Shown piece by piece: positions 8,276 through 17,008 of a DNA stretch of 64,000 nt. The stretch is from CAWCUK01 sp963798775. GTDB taxonomy: Bacteria; Bacteroidota; Ignavibacteria; Ignavibacteriales; Ignavibacteriaceae. The notes under the pieces are model-generated. The model had not been told where the DNA came from, ran no database searches, and saw nothing but the letters and a program-made list of their open reading frames with translations. Within the stretch, counting starts at the first letter, position 1, and each line of letters starts with the position of its first letter. A program made the position numbers and the translations under genes. The DNA lies in the NCBI GenBank assembly GCA_963798775.1, contig CAWCUK010000008.1:62001-126000 (forward strand), read 5' to 3'.

Positions 8276-10200
8276 TTTAAAACCTCTTCATATTTAACCG
8301 GTAAAACAGTTCTCCATTCTATGTACTTCTTTTTAGAATATTCTATTATTAAGCCGGGAGCAGCTGAAAAAGAATAAAGAAGAGGTAAATTTGATTTTAA
8401 ATTGTTTGACAAGTGGAGTTTATAATAACCGGATGTGTTTACAAAAATAGTTCTTTCCAAACCCGGTATTTTTTCCGGAACATTAAATTCAATGAAACAG
8501 CCAGTTTTTTTATCAGGTATTTCAAAATAAACTTCATCTTTTTTTTCAATAATTTGATCAATAGAGTTTCCGGAGAAATCAGTAACACTAATAATTTTAG
8601 ATTTTTTCGGAATAATTGGAAAAACATCATCATAATTAACCGCGATATAGTTTAAAGTCCAAAATCCTACCGGCGGATTAATTCTAAGAACAAGAGAATC
8701 TCCTTTTATATCCGGAATATCGAATGAGTAAATTCTGGGTTCGGAAATAAAAGGACCGCCGCCGTTTATTACTTCTTTCTCCAGCCATTTCCCTTCAGAT
8801 TCAGCATATAATTTCAGTTGGTATAATTCTTCGTTTTGTAAAAAAGACATCATACTTTTATAAGTCAAACCGCCTTCATTTATGCTATTGTACCATTCTT
8901 CAACATTTTCGCCGTATAATGAGATCATTTCTCTAATCATATTTGAACCCCAAAGAGAAGTACCGGCATTGATAATTAAATTAACTTTTTTCGCATTAGC
9001 CGGTTTGGGAAAAGTAAATTTCAGCAGATGCCTTTTTTTATCAGTAAGGTTTGAACTATCCTCCGCCATTAAAGTCTGCCATTGAATTTCATCATCGTTT
9101 TTAACAAAATTCAGTAGACTATTATTTTCTTCGTCTACAACCGAAACCGGAGAATAAATTTTATTTACGGCAAATAAATTTCCATTTAAATCAGGATAAA
9201 TTTCATCTCCTTTTTTATGATCAACAATGAATAATTCCATCGCGTCAACATATTGTGTTTCCTCAACTTCATTTCTTACTAAAAGTTTATATTTTCCTTC
9301 AGATTCCTTTAGATAATTTAGTTTAGATAATTCCGACCGCTGCAGAATTTTTGAAGTCGCGCCGCCCAAAGGCTCCGCATCAAAAACATATTTTTCCCCA
9401 TTGTAAGAGTATATAAAAGGGCATGATTGTTTTGCGGCGGCAGCAATTATAAAGAGGCCGGCAACAGCCGCGACAATAATTCCCATTGTAGCAATTGTTG
9501 AAGTCGCATAATCTATTTTTTCAATATTTACATAAAGAATCTGATTCGGATTTAATTTAATTATATCACCCTGCTCAGAGATTCCGATAAGCTCAAAGGA
9601 GGAATTTTCAAAATGTCCGCCGTTCTCATCAAAGTTAAAAGCTAAATGTTTATTATAATGGATTTGCTGAATTCGGAGGGAAGTATCATTTATTACTTCT
9701 TCTTTAGATATTAACTCCGGAGATTTGCCATATAATTCAACTACATTATCCAAAGGAAGAGAAAATTTTTTCGTTTTAATACTTCCTATAATTTCTTTAG
9801 TACCTGTATTAAAAACCGCACCGCCATTTTCAAATTTGTACAAAATATTTTTTTTATCCACGGCTTCAATAACTTTAACATCTTTAAGAAGGATTAAATT
9901 AAACGGCTTTTCCAGAGGAAAAGTTTTTGTTCTGAATTCTTCTATATAATTAATTGGTAATTTTAACTCCTTCCCATTTTCGCCTCTTCCAATAATCCTT
10001 TCCGGGAATGTTCTAAAATGGCCACCTTGCTCGTCAAATTTTATTATTTCACCGTTGGTTAAAACAACGGATTTTACTAACTCAACTTCCTCAAGATTTA
10101 TATTACTTATTGATTCTGTTTCCGGCCGGGTAATTGTACAACCGCAGATATAGTTTAAAAACACAATAAGTAAAAACGGTATAAAAACTTTCCTTAACAT
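8272..10200 (-). CDS. Large lipoprotein: three GG modules, membrane segment, CPFIYSYNG domain
   Basis: This 642-residue protein has a lipobox YICGC (lipidated Cys about 21). Three similar modules have GG at about 59-60, 126-127 and 194-195. A membrane segment spans about 236-256. Directly after it comes CPFIYSYNGEKYVFDAEPLGG (split here as CPFIYSYNGE and KYVFDAEPLGG), the opening of a long beta-rich domain. I have seen that opening in uncharacterised bacterial surface proteins but cannot assign a function to it. The ribosome site GGGGAGGAA is strong. The gene lies 19 bases after the radical SAM gene and overlaps the next gene by four bases, so all three are one operon. Topology is odd, because a lipobox and an internal membrane segment coexist. 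Confidence 0.75.
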   Translation of the reverse strand: MLRKVFIPFLLIVFLNYICGCTITRPETESISNINLEEVELVKSVVLTNGEIIKFDEQGGHFRTFPERIIGRGENGKELKLPINYIEEFRTKTFPLEKPFNLILLKDVKVIEAVDKKNILYKFENGGAVFNTGTKEIIGSIKTKKFSLPLDNVVELYGKSPELISKEEVINDTSLRIQQIHYNKHLAFNFDENGGHFENSSFELIGISEQGDIIKLNPNQILYVNIEKIDYATSTIATMGIIVAAVAGLFIIAAAAKQSCPFIYSYNGEKYVFDAEPLGGATSKILQRSELSKLNYLKESEGKYKLLVRNEVEETQYVDAMELFIVDHKKGDEIYPDLNGNLFAVNKIYSPVSVVDEENNSLLNFVKNDDEIQWQTLMAEDSSNLTDKKRHLLKFTFPKPANAKKVNLIINAGTSLWGSNMIREMISLYGENVEEWYNSINEGGLTYKSMMSFLQNEELYQLKLYAESEGKWLEKEVINGGGPFISEPRIYSFDIPDIKGDSLVLRINPPVGFWTLNYIAVNYDDVFPIIPKKSKIISVTDFSGNSIDQIIEKKDEVYFEIPDKKTGCFIEFNVPEKIPGLERTIFVNTSGYYKLHLSNNLKSNLPLLYSFSAAPGLIIEYSKKKYIEWRTVLPVKYEEVLK

Positions 10201-10219
10201 ATTTCCTCCCCTTATATTT

Positions 10220-11503
10220 TTAATTCAAATACTTTTTCCATTCGGCTTCTATTTTGCAGAATTCAATAGGAATTTTGTTTCCCTGAGATTTTTTAATTTT
10301 TATAATTTCAGAAAAAGTAACGGACGGGCATTCTTTATGAATCGGTACCGGTACAGCATTACGCATTCTTTTATAAATTGATAAGAAATCTTCGCTGTTA
10401 ATATTTCCGAAACTAATAGGCATGAAAACACAAGGATTTACATTTCCGGCACTGTCAATGTAAAAGTGGGATAATCCTCCCATGTTGCATCCCATTTGAG
10501 TTGCGCCTTCAATATGAGCAACGTAATAAATTAAGGGATGATTTTTATATTTTTTGCTAAAGTTTCCCTTTTGGGTAAAATCAAATAGCACAGCTTTATC
10601 TTCTTCAGATAGAAGCTTCTCTTTGCTCAAATCGCCGAAACCGCCGCAAGGCCTTGGTTCAAGCAGTTGAATTAATCCTACATTTAAATTTTTCACAAAA
10701 TCGTAATATTCAAATAAACCGCCCGAACGAATTAATTCTTTCGAAGGGCAAAGATTAACATAAGTTAAAATTCCTTCTTCATTAAAAAGTTGAAGAGCTT
10801 CTACCGCTGTTTGAAAAGTATTTTTACCGCGAATAGTTTCATGTCTTACTTGTACGAAATCATCTAAACCCACGGCAGCGGCAGTAAGTCCGGCATTCTT
10901 TAACGCTTTTACTTTTTCTTTAGTAATTGAAAATCCGGAAGTATGGAGGTGAAAATCAGATAAATTTTTATCGCCAAATGAAAGAATTTTTATTAAATCA
11001 TTAAATCTTAATAAAGGTTCGCCGCCGGTAAGAATTATAATATTAACTCCTAATTTTTGAAGCTGTTTAACTATTATTAGCCAATTTTCAACAGGAATAA
11101 ATCCATTCTTATTTATATTATGTTTTTCATAGCAATGAATGCAATTTAAAGTGCAACTATTAGTAATTGCCAGGAAAGCGGAATCAATTTGTCTCTTTAA
11201 ATCGGTTCCCGCTGCCGAATAATTTAATCCACCGTTAGAAACCATATATTCAAATGCGGGTGAAGGAAATCCGGGAATAGTAGGTGTTGAATAATATTTA
11301 TTTTCATATTTTAATGATTTATTAAGAAGAAGTTTTTTTCGCAGTTGCAAAGTTTTTCTTATATCTTTTAATAAATACAAAACAGATAATTTATGGTCGG
11401 AATCTAAACGAAGAAAAGTTTTATGAACTTGATAGGCGAATTTTATAAGGCCGAAATTTGAAAGAAATTCCGGTTGTTTTTTATATGAATTATTTTTGCT
11501 CAT
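10220..11503 (-). CDS. Radical SAM protein with C-terminal SPASM-like cysteines
   Basis: From the MSKNNSYK start (GAGG eight bases upstream; a longer frame to 11530 lacks support) the protein has about 427 residues. The radical SAM motif is CTLNCIHC (Cys about 117, 121, 124), followed by LTGGEPLLR, the SAM-binding GGE segment. Near the C-terminus, GCNMGGLSHFYIDSAGNVNPC plus a later Cys resemble the auxiliary iron-sulphur cluster region of SPASM or Twitch proteins. Such enzymes modify peptides, proteins or small molecules by radical chemistry in the cytoplasm. No small precursor peptide is evident nearby. It begins the operon with the large lipoprotein, so a joint role is plausible but unproven. 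Confidence 0.85.
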   Translation of the reverse strand: MSKNNSYKKQPEFLSNFGLIKFAYQVHKTFLRLDSDHKLSVLYLLKDIRKTLQLRKKLLLNKSLKYENKYYSTPTIPGFPSPAFEYMVSNGGLNYSAAGTDLKRQIDSAFLAITNSCTLNCIHCYEKHNINKNGFIPVENWLIIVKQLQKLGVNIIILTGGEPLLRFNDLIKILSFGDKNLSDFHLHTSGFSITKEKVKALKNAGLTAAAVGLDDFVQVRHETIRGKNTFQTAVEALQLFNEEGILTYVNLCPSKELIRSGGLFEYYDFVKNLNVGLIQLLEPRPCGGFGDLSKEKLLSEEDKAVLFDFTQKGNFSKKYKNHPLIYYVAHIEGATQMGCNMGGLSHFYIDSAGNVNPCVFMPISFGNINSEDFLSIYKRMRNAVPVPIHKECPSVTFSEIIKIKKSQGNKIPIEFCKIEAEWKKYLN

Positions 11504-11610
11504 CTTAAACCTCAAGATTATGTTTACCATTTTTCTATAATGATTTTAAATAATCCAAAGAGTTAAGTTGTCAAAGAAATGTAAAAAGTTTGTAAGAATT
11601 AAAGCAGTTA

Positions 11611-11929
11611 TTAAAGAAAATCTTCTCGAAGGGGATTAAAAATATCTACTAAGATTCCCTCTTCAATATTTACCACATCATGCTCCAGGGAACGAAATAA
11701 CTATCACACTTTTTAATATTTTGTCTTTATTCCCGATCCGAATATACCGCATTCTAAAAAAGTCATTTGTGTGTGAAAATGTTGATATAATGCTCCGGTG
11801 CCCCCGGTTTTAAATTCCACTTTTACCATCATTAAGAATTTGTTAAACCTAAAATTTTTCTTCTAATTTTTTCATCAACTTGCTCCCATTCCACCTCTTC
11901 ATCTTCATGAAAAATTTAGCCGCACTCTT
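11611..11929 (-). pseudogene. kdgF: Decayed kdgF (unsaturated-uronate cupin) pseudogene
   Basis: Reading the minus strand in shifting frames recovers a KdgF-type cupin: HEDEEVEWEQVDEKIRRKIL, then VEFKTGGTGALYQHFHTQMT, then HDVVNIEEGILVDIFNPLRE and DFL with a stop at 11611. The metal-binding HFH pair survives. The pieces lie in different frames with internal stops, so at least three frameshifts or small deletions are needed. An AGGAG box stands five bases before AAG at 11929-11927, where the family would start with Met, which suggests the start codon is lost too. KdgF normally converts 4,5-unsaturated uronate to the KduI substrate, and kduD and kduI are the next genes. Apart from this relic and the hairpin before kduD, the stretch 11504-12209 shows nothing else. 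Confidence 0.85.
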
Positions 11930-12171
11930 ATTTACTCCTAATTTTAAACTAAAAGATATAGACATTTGTATTGTTAAGATTTCTAAAATACTATTTTTTA
12001 CTTTAATGGATCCGTATAACAATTTATTAAGAAATTAGTTTAGCTCGTCTTAATTGATAAAAAGGGTTGCTGAAAAATAATTAAATAAGAATGTGGATAA
12101 CTTGCGTATTTCACAAAAAAAAAATCTTGCTCCATTGTTTCTATCATTTTTCTATACGGGAAAATAAAATC

Positions 12172-12200
12172 TGCTCCCATAGAAAATAATTTCGGGAGCA
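12172..12200 (-). terminator. Candidate terminator after kduD
   Basis: TGCTCCC (12172-12178) pairs with GGGAGCA (12194-12200) ten bases beyond the kduD stop. On the minus strand the stem is followed by a T-rich tail (GATTTTATTTT). Confidence 0.55.
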
Positions 12201-12209
12201 AACCCAAAA

Positions 12210-12971
12210 TTATCTTCCCATCCAGCCGCCGTCAACAGTAATAATGCTCCCGTTTACATATTTGGAAGCATCGGAGCATAAAAATAAGGCTGCTCCCATT
12301 AAATCTTCAGGATTTCCCCATCTTCCCGCGGGAATTCTTTCTTCAATTGCTTTATTTCTAATTGCATCTTCACGTAAAGCTTTAGTATTATCGGTCGCAA
12401 TATAACCGGGAGCAATAGCATTTATTGTAACCCCTTTAGAAGCCCATTCATTCGCGAATGACATAGTAAGTTGTTTAATTCCCCCTTTTGAAGCAGCGTA
12501 GCCGGGGACTAAAATTCCTCCTTGAAAAGAAAGTAATGAAGCAGTAAAAACAATTTTGCCGTATCCGCGATCGGCCATCTCTTTGCCAATTTCTCTAGTT
12601 AGAATAAATTGAGAATTAAGATTAACCTCTATTACTTTGTCCCAATACTCATCAGGATGTTCGGAGATAGGTTTTCTAAGAATTGTACCCGCGTTATTTA
12701 TTAAAATATCTATCCTAGGAAAATCAGCTTTTACATTTTTAATAAACTTGTACAGCGACTTCCTATCTGAAAAATCACTTTTATATGAACTAAAATTTCT
12801 GCCGGTTTCATTTATGGATTTCTCCGTCGCCGAAAAGTTTCCCGATGTGGAAACGCCTATAATATCCGCGCCCGCTTGCGCAAGCGCTAATGCCATTGCT
12901 TGTCCTATTCCCCTGCTTGATCCTGTTACAAGAGCAGTTTTTCCTTCGAGATTAAATTTATCTAATATCAA
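12210..12971 (-). CDS. kduD: 2-dehydro-3-deoxy-D-gluconate 5-dehydrogenase (KduD)
   Basis: This 253-residue short-chain dehydrogenase reduces 2,5-diketo-3-deoxygluconate to 2-keto-3-deoxygluconate (KDG) with NAD(P)H in the cytoplasm. It is the last step of the unsaturated-uronate route. The nucleotide motif is TGSSRGIG (about 17-24), followed by NNAG (about 92-95), catalytic Ser near 145 and YAASK (Tyr about 158, Lys about 162). Its length and the opening ILDKFNLEGKTALVTG match KduD closely. The start codon is TTG, with GGGAG eight bases upstream; no in-frame ATG fits the family N-terminus. It lies 15 bases after kduI, with which it forms an operon. Confidence 0.93.
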   Translation of the reverse strand: MILDKFNLEGKTALVTGSSRGIGQAMALALAQAGADIIGVSTSGNFSATEKSINETGRNFSSYKSDFSDRKSLYKFIKNVKADFPRIDILINNAGTILRKPISEHPDEYWDKVIEVNLNSQFILTREIGKEMADRGYGKIVFTASLLSFQGGILVPGYAASKGGIKQLTMSFANEWASKGVTINAIAPGYIATDNTKALREDAIRNKAIEERIPAGRWGNPEDLMGAALFLCSDASKYVNGSIITVDGGWMGR

Positions 12972-12986
12972 TTTGGCTTCTCCCGT

Positions 12987-13820
12987 TTATTTTAAAGTAT
13001 TCATTGGTACATGGTCCATATCATCAAACGCTTGATTTTCACCTCCCATTGCCCAAATAAAAGAGTAGTTTTGAGTTCCCGCCGCCGTATGGATTGACCA
13101 GCTCGGAGAGATTACTACATTTTCATTACGCAAAATTAAATGTCGTGTATGCTCAGGCTCGCCCATTAGGTGAACAAGCAAAGAATCCGGCGGAAGATTG
13201 AAGTACATATAAATTTCTGATCTACGCTGGTGAGTGTGAGCCGGCATTGTATTCCAGACGCTACCCTCTTCAAGCTCAGTAAGTCCCATTACTAATTGAC
13301 TGCTTTTAATTCCGTCGCCGTGAATATATTTGTAAATAGTTCTATGGTTAGAATCTTTCAAACTGCCTAAATTTGTAGGAGCCGCTTCTGAGGCTTTTGC
13401 TAATTTTGTAGGGAATTCCGCGTGTGAGGGATAACTAACCAAATAAAATTTTGCTGGCTTTGCGGGATTATTGCTGGCGAAATGAATATCTTTACTCCCG
13501 CGACCGATATATAACGCATCTTTATATTCCATTTCATAATCTTTACCATCTACAGATACTTTTCCTTCACCGCCTATGTTTATAATTCCGAGCTCTCTTC
13601 TTTCGGCAAAATAATCCGCGGCCATTTCTTTTTTACTGCTTTCTAATTTTAGAGATTTATCTACAGGAACCGCGGAACCGACAATCGCTCTGTCAACATC
13701 GGAATAAACAAGTTCTATTTTTCCTACGGCAAATAAATTATTAAGGACAAAATTTTCTGTTAATTCGTTAGAATTCATTTTTTTGTATTCTCTATTACTA
13801 GGCGCGTATTTTACTTCCAT
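12987..13820 (-). CDS. kduI: 5-keto-4-deoxyuronate isomerase (KduI)
   Basis: This 277-residue cupin isomerase converts 4-deoxy-L-threo-5-hexosulose uronate to 2,5-diketo-3-deoxygluconate. It acts in the cytoplasm on products derived from pectin lyases. The zinc site is visible as HTHQRRSE (His about 195 and 197, Glu about 202) and a later His near 244 in WSIHTAAGTQNYSF, the same spacing as in known KduI. Length is typical. AGGAG lies upstream of the ATG. The gene starts an operon with kduD and is divergent from a TonB-dependent receptor gene. The shared spacer holds a palindrome that may be a regulator site. Confidence 0.95.
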   Translation of the reverse strand: MEVKYAPSNREYKKMNSNELTENFVLNNLFAVGKIELVYSDVDRAIVGSAVPVDKSLKLESSKKEMAADYFAERRELGIINIGGEGKVSVDGKDYEMEYKDALYIGRGSKDIHFASNNPAKPAKFYLVSYPSHAEFPTKLAKASEAAPTNLGSLKDSNHRTIYKYIHGDGIKSSQLVMGLTELEEGSVWNTMPAHTHQRRSEIYMYFNLPPDSLLVHLMGEPEHTRHLILRNENVVISPSWSIHTAAGTQNYSFIWAMGGENQAFDDMDHVPMNTLK

Positions 13821-13916
13821 TTTTTAGCTCCTTTATTTTGAATAAATTTATTCCAAATAATTTTATCATACTTAAAATTTTTAATAACTTTTCCAATAAG
13901 TTTAAGCTATAACGAT

Positions 13917-13934
13917 AAAGTTACCGATAACTTT
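13917..13934. promoter_or_regulatory. Candidate operator palindrome upstream of kduI
   Basis: AAAGTTACCGATAACTTT is an inverted repeat with perfect 7-bp arms around a CCGA centre, the shape of a LacI-family operator with a central CG. It lies between kduI (97 bases from its start) and the divergent receptor gene. A related core (AAGTT followed by TCGGTAA on the minus strand) recurs upstream of uxaA. Confidence 0.45.
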
Positions 13935-14070
13935 TTTTAAAAGATATTAAAAAGCCCGCTCTATTTCAAAGTAATTAATGGCATTTGAGTTAACATTAAT
14001 TTTACTGTTTTCCTTTAAACCTTTGTGTGATAAATAGTGACTAATTATTGTTTAAATAGGATTTACAGAA

Positions 14071-16884
14071 ATGAAATTTTTACACTATTTTCTTCTTTTG
14101 AGCATTTTCTCAGCCAACTTGTTTGCTCAAAATTTATTTATAAAAGGAACTCTTGTTGATTCATTAAATAAACAGCCAATGACGGGCGCGAATGTACTTT
14201 TATACCACTTGCCTGATTCAACTTTGAAAGGCCGGACAACGAATATAAACGGACAATTTACTTTTAACAATCTAAATCCGGCAAAATATCTTTTAAAAAT
14301 AAGTTACGTTGGATACAAAACATTTAAACAAAACTTAGTTTTAGGAAATCACTCAATAGATTTTACAACCATTTATCTTTCACCCGGAGAAGTGGAAACC
14401 AAAGAAGTTGAAGTGATAGGGAAAATTCCTCCCGTCATTCAAAATGAAGACACAACCGAAATAAACGCGAACGCATTTAAAACAAATTCAAACGCGAATG
14501 CGGAAGATCTGCTAACCAAAATGCCGGGTATTATGGTTCAGGACGGAAAAGTACAGGCACAAGGTGAAGATGTTAAAAAAGTTCTGGTTGACGGAAAGCC
14601 GTTCTTCGGCGATGATCCGAACGCGGTAATAAAAAATATTCCGGCAGAAATAATTGAAAAAATACAGGTTTTTGATCAGCAGAGCGAACAGTCGCAGTTT
14701 ACAGGTTTTGATGACGGAAATACCAGCAAGACGATAAACATAGTAACACGTTTAAAAGTTAGAGAAGGAACATTCGGCAAACTAGGCGGCGGATACGGAA
14801 ATGAAAGTAAGTACCAAGCCGGCGGAAACATAAACTTTTTTAACGATGACCGGAGAATTTCCGTACTCTCACAATTTAATAATATTAACGAACAGAATTT
14901 TTCAAGCGAAGATTTATTAGGAGTTATGGCAAGTACTTCTTTCGGCGGCGGACGGCGAGGGAGAAATTTTTCTCGCGCCGGAAGAGGCGGCGGCGGTAAT
15001 TCCAGAGGCGGAGGAAGTTTTGGCGGCGGCGATGCCTCAAATTTCCTGGTTAATTCTAAAAACGGTTTAACTAATACACAATCATTCGGATTAAACTTTT
15101 CCGATAAGTTAGGAGAAAAATTAGATTTGACCGGGAGTTACTTTTTTAATCAAACAAAGAATAATGCCGAGTCTAAAACATTTAGGGACTATTTTCTTCA
15201 GTCAAATTCTTCCGATACTTATAATGAAATAAATTCAACAACATCTAAAAATATAAATCATAGATTAAATTTTAGAATAAACTATCAAATAGATTCAGCA
15301 AATTCTTTGCTTTTCCGACCAAAGATAACCGTACAGCAAAATGACGGAAACAGTTCTATTCTGGGAAATACAAATTCTTCAGAACAGATTTTAAATTCCA
15401 TCACCAATTCGTTTAATTCAAATCTTTCCGCTTTAAATGCGGCAAATGATTTGTTATTCCGCCATCGATTCGAAACCAGAGGAAGAACTTTTTCATTAAA
15501 TATTAACACATCTTACGCGAGAAATAGAGGCGAAAATAAACTTCTTTCCGAAAATCTTTATTATGATAATACTACGCTATCGGATACTTTAGACCAAAAC
15601 GCCGATTTGTTAAGTAACGGATTTAATACATCTTCAAATATTGTTTTTACGGAACCGATTGATGAAAATAGTTTCTTACAATTCAATACAAGATTTTTAT
15701 ATTCGGAAGATAAAAGTGATCAAAATACTTTTGATAACACCATAAATAATTCTGGAATTTATTCAGTTCAGGATACTTCATTAAGCAATGTTTACCAAAA
15801 AATTTACAAGACAGAAAGTTTCGGCGCGGGATATCGTTATCAAAAAAATCAAATGTTTTTAATGGCTAATATAAGTTATAGTATTTCTCAACTCCTGAAT
15901 AATCAAACTTTTCCGCATTCAACTACTGTCGAAAAAAATTTCTCTTCTATTCTCCCCTCTTTTATGCTTCGCATGAATTTTTCAAGGGACGAGAATTTAA
16001 GATTTTTCTACAGAACAAATAATAATGAACCGAGTGTTACACAATTGCAAAATGTGCCGGATAATTCTAACCCTGTGCAGTTATCAATAGGTAACCCCGA
16101 GTTAAAACAAGATTACCGGCATTCCTTAACTCTGCGTTATTCAAGTATGAGCAGTCAAACACTAAATTCATTTTTTGTTCTTTTAGGCGGAACTTTTACA
16201 AATAATTATATCGGGAATGAGACTATTATCGCCAAAAAAGATACACTTCTATCCAATGGAATTGAACTGAAACGAGGATCGCAATTAAAAACTCCGGTTA
16301 ATTTGGACGGCTATATGAATTTCCGATCTTTCTTAGCCTATAGCATTCCGGTTTACCTGTTAAAATCAAATTTAAGCTTAAACGCTAACGCAACATACGC
16401 TAGAACTCCAGCAATAGTTAATAATTTAAAGAGTTTTTCTAATTCAACAAGATTAGGATTGGGATTTGTTTTAAGCAGCAACATCAGCGAAAAGCTTGAT
16501 ATTACGCTCTCCAGCAACAGTAGTTACAATATTGTGAAAAGTAATTTATCAAACGGAGATAATAACTATTTTAACCAAAGCTCTCGTTTTAAGTTTTTCT
16601 GGGAGTTTTGGAATGGCTTTATTATTCAATCAGATTTGAACCAGCAGTACAACGGCGGATTAGCTTCCGATTATAATAAAAATTATTATTTATGGAATTT
16701 AGGTCTCGGTAAAAAATTATTTAGTAAAGACCAAGGCGAAATTAGATTTACAGTTAACGATGTACTGAATCAAAATACAAACATACAAAGAACTGTAACC
16801 GACGCGTATTATGAAGACGTGCAGTCCAACGTTTTGGGAAGATATTTTTTAATTTCATTTATCTATAACATAAAAGCGTTTTAG
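14071..16884 (+). CDS. TonB-dependent receptor-like outer-membrane beta-barrel protein
   Basis: This 937-residue protein has a signal peptide ending NLFAQ, then a carboxypeptidase-regulatory-like domain (about 22-110; KGTLVDSLNKQPMTGANV to ISYVGYKTF), a plug domain (about 115-230; LLTKMPGIMVQDGKVQAQGE, then VLVDGKPFFG) and a long barrel ending NIKAF. This is the layout of the outer-membrane beta-barrel family related to TonB-dependent receptors in Bacteroidota. A striking glycine/arginine-rich stretch sits at about 292-320. Such proteins bind and import large ligands using TonB energy. Placement opposite kduI suggests uptake of uronate oligomers, but ligand choice is inference. A lipoprotein gene follows 124 bases downstream. 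Confidence 0.85.
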   Translation: MKFLHYFLLLSIFSANLFAQNLFIKGTLVDSLNKQPMTGANVLLYHLPDSTLKGRTTNINGQFTFNNLNPAKYLLKISYVGYKTFKQNLVLGNHSIDFTTIYLSPGEVETKEVEVIGKIPPVIQNEDTTEINANAFKTNSNANAEDLLTKMPGIMVQDGKVQAQGEDVKKVLVDGKPFFGDDPNAVIKNIPAEIIEKIQVFDQQSEQSQFTGFDDGNTSKTINIVTRLKVREGTFGKLGGGYGNESKYQAGGNINFFNDDRRISVLSQFNNINEQNFSSEDLLGVMASTSFGGGRRGRNFSRAGRGGGGNSRGGGSFGGGDASNFLVNSKNGLTNTQSFGLNFSDKLGEKLDLTGSYFFNQTKNNAESKTFRDYFLQSNSSDTYNEINSTTSKNINHRLNFRINYQIDSANSLLFRPKITVQQNDGNSSILGNTNSSEQILNSITNSFNSNLSALNAANDLLFRHRFETRGRTFSLNINTSYARNRGENKLLSENLYYDNTTLSDTLDQNADLLSNGFNTSSNIVFTEPIDENSFLQFNTRFLYSEDKSDQNTFDNTINNSGIYSVQDTSLSNVYQKIYKTESFGAGYRYQKNQMFLMANISYSISQLLNNQTFPHSTTVEKNFSSILPSFMLRMNFSRDENLRFFYRTNNNEPSVTQLQNVPDNSNPVQLSIGNPELKQDYRHSLTLRYSSMSSQTLNSFFVLLGGTFTNNYIGNETIIAKKDTLLSNGIELKRGSQLKTPVNLDGYMNFRSFLAYSIPVYLLKSNLSLNANATYARTPAIVNNLKSFSNSTRLGLGFVLSSNISEKLDITLSSNSSYNIVKSNLSNGDNNYFNQSSRFKFFWEFWNGFIIQSDLNQQYNGGLASDYNKNYYLWNLGLGKKLFSKDQGEIRFTVNDVLNQNTNIQRTVTDAYYEDVQSNVLGRYFLISFIYNIKAF

Positions 16885-17008
16885 TTTGGAAGATTTTTTT
16901 GGATAAAAATTTACGGTAATAACATCAATTAATTATAATTTTATCTCCTCTTACTCTATATTAGCGGGCGAATATATTTTTATTTTATTGTTCAAGGGGC
17001 AAGTAATT

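Noticed and set aside
8413..10000. Several small plus-strand frames opposite the large lipoprotein
   Set aside because: They lie entirely within the minus-strand gene, have no ribosome sites and show no family resemblance, so they are shadows of the coding strand.
10220..11503. Radical SAM gene as part of a RiPP peptide pathway
   Set aside because: No small precursor-like reading frame with a ribosome site was found between it and its neighbours, and no RiPP leader-binding partner or peptide transporter is nearby.
14940..15045. Glycine-rich stretch as a possible DNA repeat or frameshift
   Set aside because: The reading frame is continuous through it, and glycine/arginine-rich inserts occur in this receptor-like family, so it is treated as part of the protein.
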